Below are positions 5,690 to 7,999 of a stretch of DNA of 7,999 nucleotides, in pieces. The translations under genes and the position numbers were made by a program. The stretch covers positions 1 to 7,999 of the forward strand of contig KL569145.1 of assembly GCA_000715635.1 (NCBI GenBank). Direction: 5' to 3'. The number at the start of each line of letters is the position of its first letter. The first letter of the stretch is position 1. This DNA is from Streptomyces violaceus. Its GTDB lineage: Bacteria > Actinomycetota > Actinomycetes > Streptomycetales > Streptomycetaceae. The notes beneath the pieces were generated by a model, which worked only from the letters and a program-made list of their open reading frames with translations, made no database searches and was not told the DNA's origin.

Positions 5690-5995
5690 TTCTGGCCCAC
5701 GGAAGGCCCACATCTGGTGGTGCTGCGTCGTCTGCTTCCGGAATCCGGCACCGGTCGCCGTAAAGGCATAGGCCCGCGCCTGTGCCTTTACTGCTGCTTC
5801 CAGTGCCTTGGTCGGTCGCTCATTGCGCTCACGGACGGGAAGGCCCGCGGGAGCAAGGGAGGAGGACGCCGGACGGACGGCACGAATGCCGGACAGACCG
5901 GTGCCCAGGTTCGAAACGCCGAGCATGCACGTGGAGACGGCCGAGCAATCGGTCATTTTCACGGTGCTGATGGAGCTGGTGTTGATGCTGATCAC
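5669..5995 (-). CDS. 108-codon leader ORF (uORF) upstream of wblC
   Basis: A GTG at 5995-5993 preceded by AGGAGG (6009-6004) with an 8-nt spacer opens a 108-residue frame, starting VISINTSSIST and ending FRGPEPWSDPA before TGA 5671-5669. The frame continues upstream without a better start; an ATG at codon 14 lacks a ribosome binding site. The peptide has no recognisable domain, signal peptide or membrane segment; it is Ser/Thr-rich at first and basic in the middle (RERNERPTKALEAAVKAQAR). Codons 1-13 are typical of a high-GC genome, while the second half contains uncommon codons (GCA, GTA, TTT, AGT, CCA). The stop codon lies in a hairpin close to the terminator. Its translation is therefore probably the sensed event, and the product may be dispensable, though a functional peptide cannot be excluded. 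Confidence 0.72.
   Translation of the reverse strand: MISINTSSISTVKMTDCSAVSTCMLGVSNLGTGLSGIRAVRPASSSLAPAGLPVRERNERPTKALEAAVKAQARAYAFTATGAGFRKQTTQHHQMWAFRGPEPWSDPA
5760..5791 (-). other. Long hairpin inside the wblC leader ORF
   Basis: GTAAAGGCA (5791-5783) pairs with TGCCTTTAC (5768-5760) over 9 bp, then a single C-A mismatch (5782/5769), then AGGC/GCCT (5781-5778 with 5773-5770), closing on a 4-nt loop. It falls on codons about 69-78 of the leader ORF (Val-Lys-Ala-Gln-Ala-Arg-Ala-Tyr-Ala-Phe-Thr), where codon use departs from the local norm. Constraint to keep this RNA structure could explain the codon choice. It could slow ribosomes or take part in an alternative leader fold. Confidence 0.65.
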
Positions 5996-6003
5996 TGGAC
6001 TCG

Positions 6004-6009
6004 CCTCCT
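6004..6009 (-). promoter_or_regulatory. Shine-Dalgarno that sets the start of the leader ORF
   Basis: AGGAGG on the minus strand, 8 nt before GTG 5995. It is one of the strongest ribosome binding sites in the window and the main reason for placing the leader ORF start here. Confidence 0.8.
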
Positions 6010-6023
6010 CTCGGCGTCTCGGG

Positions 6024-6042
6024 GGACTGGGTGAACCAGTCC
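6024..6042 (-). other. Hairpin upstream of the leader-ORF ribosome binding site
   Basis: GGACTGG (6042-6036) and CCAGTCC (6030-6024) form a 7-bp stem with a 5-nt loop in the 5' part of the wblC leader. It ends 14 nt before AGGAGG. It could affect leader-ORF initiation or simply stabilise the transcript. Confidence 0.5.
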
Positions 6043-6072
6043 GACGGATATGCAAGTACAACACGGAACAAG

Positions 6073-6088
6073 GGCCTTCGAGAAGGCC
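6073..6088 (-). other. 5'-proximal hairpin of the wblC leader
   Basis: GGCCTT and AAGGCC pair (6 bp, 4-nt loop) close to the expected 5' end of the wblC transcript. A moderately T-rich stretch (CTTGTTCCGTGTTGT) follows on the minus strand, so a weak terminator is possible, but a 5' stabilising hairpin is at least as likely. Confidence 0.45.
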
Positions 6089-6106
6089 GCTGCTCTCGTG
6101 CCTAAG

Positions 6107-6146
6107 AACCTATGGGGATTGCTGGGGCATGCGCAAACTATTTTTT
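6107..6146 (-). promoter_or_regulatory. wblC promoter with AT-rich WblC-type activator site
   Basis: On the minus strand AAAAAATA (6146-6139) is followed after 2 nt by a -35-like TTGCGC (6136-6131), an 18-bp spacer and a -10-like TAGGTT (6112-6107), close to the TAGRRT consensus of the principal streptomycete sigma factor. WhiB7/WblC proteins act through an AT-hook that contacts an AT-rich block a few bases upstream of -35, which is what is seen, so positive autoregulation is likely. The A6 run stands out in this GC-rich DNA. The promoter begins 13 bp after the uvrD2 stop, with no terminator between. Confidence 0.8.
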
Positions 6147-6159
6147 CGACGAGTTGGTG

Positions 6160-7999
6160 TCAGTCCTGATCTGTGTCCCCTCCGGCGTACTGGCCTGCGC
6201 AGATAGCCAGGACATCGGCTCCGTAGCGGGTGAGCTTGCGCATCCCGACACCCGGGATGCGTGCCAGCTCGTGCTCATCGTCGGGCGCGGTCTCGGCGAT
6301 CGCCACCAGCGTCCTGTCGGTGAAGACGCAGAAGGCGGGCTGACCGCTGCTCCGTGCCTGGTCGGCGCGCCACTCGCGGAGCCGCTCGTAGAGGCCCTCG
6401 TTCATGTCGGAGGGGCAGTCGTCGCAGCGCATCAGCTTCATCTCGCCCGCGTCGGTCAGCGTGCGGCCGCAGACGCGGCAGCGGGCGGGGGTTCGCTGCA
6501 CTCGTCTCGGGGCGGAGCCCCTGGTTCCGGGGATTCCGCGCTCGATGCCGCCCGCTGCACCGCCGGCCGTACGGCCCTTGGTGGCCGTCGAACCGGGGCG
6601 CAGCCCGTCGAGGAAACGGCTGGGGCGGCGGTTGGGACGGCCGCCGGGTGAGCGGGAGAGGGACCAGGAGACATGGAGGTGTTCCCGCGCGCGGGTGACG
6701 CCGACGTACAGCAGGCGGCGCTCCTCCTCGATCTGTTCGTCGGTCTTTGCGTAGGTGATCGGCATCATGCCCTCGGCGACGCCGACCAGGAAGACGACGT
6801 CCCACTCGAGGCCCTTGGCCGAGTGCAGGGAGGCGAGGGTGACGCCCTGCACGGTCGGGGCGTGCTGGGCGTTCGCCCGTTCGTCGAGCTCGGCGACGAG
6901 GTCCGCCAGGGTGGCGCCGGGTTTGGCGGCGGCGAAGTCCTGGGCGAGGTTCACCAGGGCGGCCAGGGACTCCCAGCGCTCTCTCACGGCGCCGGAGCCG
7001 GCCGGTGGCTGCGGTGTCCAGCCCTCGCCCGACAGCACGGCGCGCACCTGCGAGGGCAGGTCGACAACGTCGTCCAGCAGGGAGTCGTTGCCGCCGAAGC
7101 GGGCCGCGCCGCGCAGGGCGACGCCCGCCTTTCGCACCTCCGGGCGGTCGAAGAAGCGCTCGGCGCCGCGCAGCTGGTAGGGCACCCCTGCGTCGGCGAG
7201 GGCCTGTTCGTAGGTCTCGGACTGCGCGTTCGTCCGGAACAGGATGGCGATCTCGGCGGCCGGGACCCCCGCGTCGATGAGTTCACGGATGCGGCGGGCC
7301 GCGCCCTCCGCCTCGGCGGGCTCGTCGGTGTACTCCGTGTAGGCCGGCTCGGGCCCCGGCGCACGTTGCGAGACGAGCTCCAGGCGGTGGTCGGCCGCGC
7401 GGCCCCTGGCCTGGGCGAGCAGGCCGTTGGCGAGGTGGACGACCTGGGGCGTGGAGCGGTAGTCGCGGACCAGTTTGACGACGGTGGCGCCGGGGTGGCG
7501 GGTGCGGAAATCGAGCAGATGGTCTGGAGTTGCTCCCGTGAACGAATAGATCGTCTGGCTGGCGTCTCCGACCACGCACAGGCTGTCCCGTTCGCCGAGC
7601 CACAGTTCCAGCAGGCGCTGCTGGAGGGGGCTGACGTCCTGGTACTCGTCGACCACGAAGTGCTGGTACTGGGCGCGGACCTGTTCGGCGATGTCGTGCC
7701 GGTCCTGGAGGACGGCCACGGTCAGCAGCAGCACGTCCTCGAAGTCGATGACGGAGCGCTCGCGCTTGACGTCCTCGTATGCGGCGTAGAGCTGGGCGAT
7801 CTCCGCGGGGGCGCGAGGGGCCTCACGGCCCGACTTGGCGACGGCGGGCGCGTAGTCCGCGGGGACGGTCTGGGTGACCTTGGACCATTCGATCTCGGCG
7901 GTGACGTCCCGCAGCTCGCCCCGGTCGAGCCGGATGCGGCAGGCGGCGGCCGCGTCGGCGACGAGCTGGATCTTGCGATCGACGAGCCGGGGCATGGAG
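6160..7999 (-). CDS. uvrD2: UvrD2-type superfamily 1 DNA helicase with HRDC domain, N-terminus outside window
   Basis: About 612 codons are visible, ending at TGA 6162-6160. The gene runs off the window edge, so the Walker A loop and motif Ia are missing for that reason alone. Numbering from the Met at 7995, motifs seen are II VVDEYQD (114-120), III GDASQTIYSFTGA (143-155), IV LVRDYRS (175-181), V TLASLHSAKGLEWD (386-399) and VI EEERRLLYVGVTRA (423-436). After a Gly/Arg-rich linker come a tetracysteine knuckle (C506, C509, C524, C527) and an HRDC domain (about 532-601). The tetracysteine plus HRDC combination is the known hallmark of actinobacterial UvrD2, a 3'-5' ATP-dependent DNA helicase in DNA repair and maintenance, distinct from UvrD1/PcrA. 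The wblC promoter follows directly downstream on the same strand. Confidence 0.95.
   Translation of the reverse strand, partial: SMPRLVDRKIQLVADAAAACRIRLDRGELRDVTAEIEWSKVTQTVPADYAPAVAKSGREAPRAPAEIAQLYAAYEDVKRERSVIDFEDVLLLTVAVLQDRHDIAEQVRAQYQHFVVDEYQDVSPLQQRLLELWLGERDSLCVVGDASQTIYSFTGATPDHLLDFRTRHPGATVVKLVRDYRSTPQVVHLANGLLAQARGRAADHRLELVSQRAPGPEPAYTEYTDEPAEAEGAARRIRELIDAGVPAAEIAILFRTNAQSETYEQALADAGVPYQLRGAERFFDRPEVRKAGVALRGAARFGGNDSLLDDVVDLPSQVRAVLSGEGWTPQPPAGSGAVRERWESLAALVNLAQDFAAAKPGATLADLVAELDERANAQHAPTVQGVTLASLHSAKGLEWDVVFLVGVAEGMMPITYAKTDEQIEEERRLLYVGVTRAREHLHVSWSLSRSPGGRPNRRPSRFLDGLRPGSTATKGRTAGGAAGGIERGIPGTRGSAPRRVQRTPARCRVCGRTLTDAGEMKLMRCDDCPSDMNEGLYERLREWRADQARSSGQPAFCVFTDRTLVAIAETAPDDEHELARIPGVGMRKLTRYGADVLAICAGQYAGGDTDQD

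Larger units (their letters stand above)
5498..6100 (-). promoter_or_regulatory. wblC leader: putative ribosome-mediated attenuator
   Basis: About 600 nt separate the wblC promoter from its GTG start. In transcript order the leader holds: a 6-bp hairpin (6088-6073), a 7-bp hairpin (6042-6024) ending 14 nt before a Shine-Dalgarno, a 108-codon ORF (5995-5669), a 13-bp interrupted hairpin inside that ORF (5791-5760), a hairpin over its stop codon (5674-5658), an intrinsic terminator (5647-5604), a small hairpin (5605-5590), a hairpin (5538-5523) and the wblC ribosome binding site. whiB7/wblC genes are known to be controlled by upstream ORFs and premature termination; the specific switch proposed here is inference from base pairing by eye. 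Confidence 0.82.

Noticed and set aside
5416..5769. Minus-strand 117-codon frame between the leader ORF and wblC
   Set aside because: It runs through the leader terminator and overlaps wblC in another frame, has no good start signal, and its composition is low-complexity Arg/Pro.
6112..6651. Plus-strand 179-codon frame
   Set aside because: It is antisense to the HRDC and tetracysteine part of UvrD2 and begins within the wblC promoter region.

Overview
This window is a high-GC actinobacterial chromosome segment, almost certainly from Streptomyces or a close relative. The evidence is the strong G/C bias at third codon positions, frequent GTG starts, long GC-rich hairpins used as terminators, and a WblC/WhiB7-type gene beside a UvrD2-type helicase. 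The first 16 bases are not genomic. They match the Nextera/Tn5 mosaic-end adapter, so position 17 is an assembly end.

Layout. 17-826 (-): a TerD-family stress protein with a Pro/Ala-rich tail, cut by the contig edge. 969-1577 (-): a YgjP/DUF45-type zinc metallopeptidase. 1848-3062 (+) and 3055-4425 (+): a ThiF/E1-like protein and an ABC1/UbiB-type atypical kinase that overlap by 8 bp and look like one operon. 4464-4673 (-): a small Cys-rich (zinc-ribbon-like) protein. 4724-4790: two consecutive strong hairpins that end the next operon. 4809-5132 (-): a small Arg/Ala-rich protein whose start overlaps the wblC stop. 5129-5497 (-): WblC/WhiB7, the iron-sulfur regulator of intrinsic antibiotic resistance. 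5498 to about 6100 (-): a structured wblC leader of about 600 nt. 6107-6146 (-): its promoter, with an AT-rich block next to the -35. 6160-7999 (-): UvrD2-type helicase, 5' end outside the window.

The most interesting part is the wblC leader. It reads like a ribosome-controlled attenuator: a 108-codon leader ORF with a good Shine-Dalgarno, a long hairpin inside that ORF, the ORF stop codon inside another hairpin, a possible competing (antiterminator) pairing, and a strong intrinsic terminator about 20 nt past the stop codon and about 115 nt before wblC. Translation inhibitors that stall ribosomes on the leader ORF would be expected to change the fold and let transcription reach wblC, which then acts on its own promoter.

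The uvrD2 - whiB7 - ABC1-kinase neighbourhood also exists in mycobacteria, so this is an old actinobacterial block and not recently acquired DNA. The window shows no insertion sequence, prophage, CRISPR array, rRNA or tRNA. The longest stretch without an ordinary gene is the wblC leader; the other gaps are 270 bp or less.
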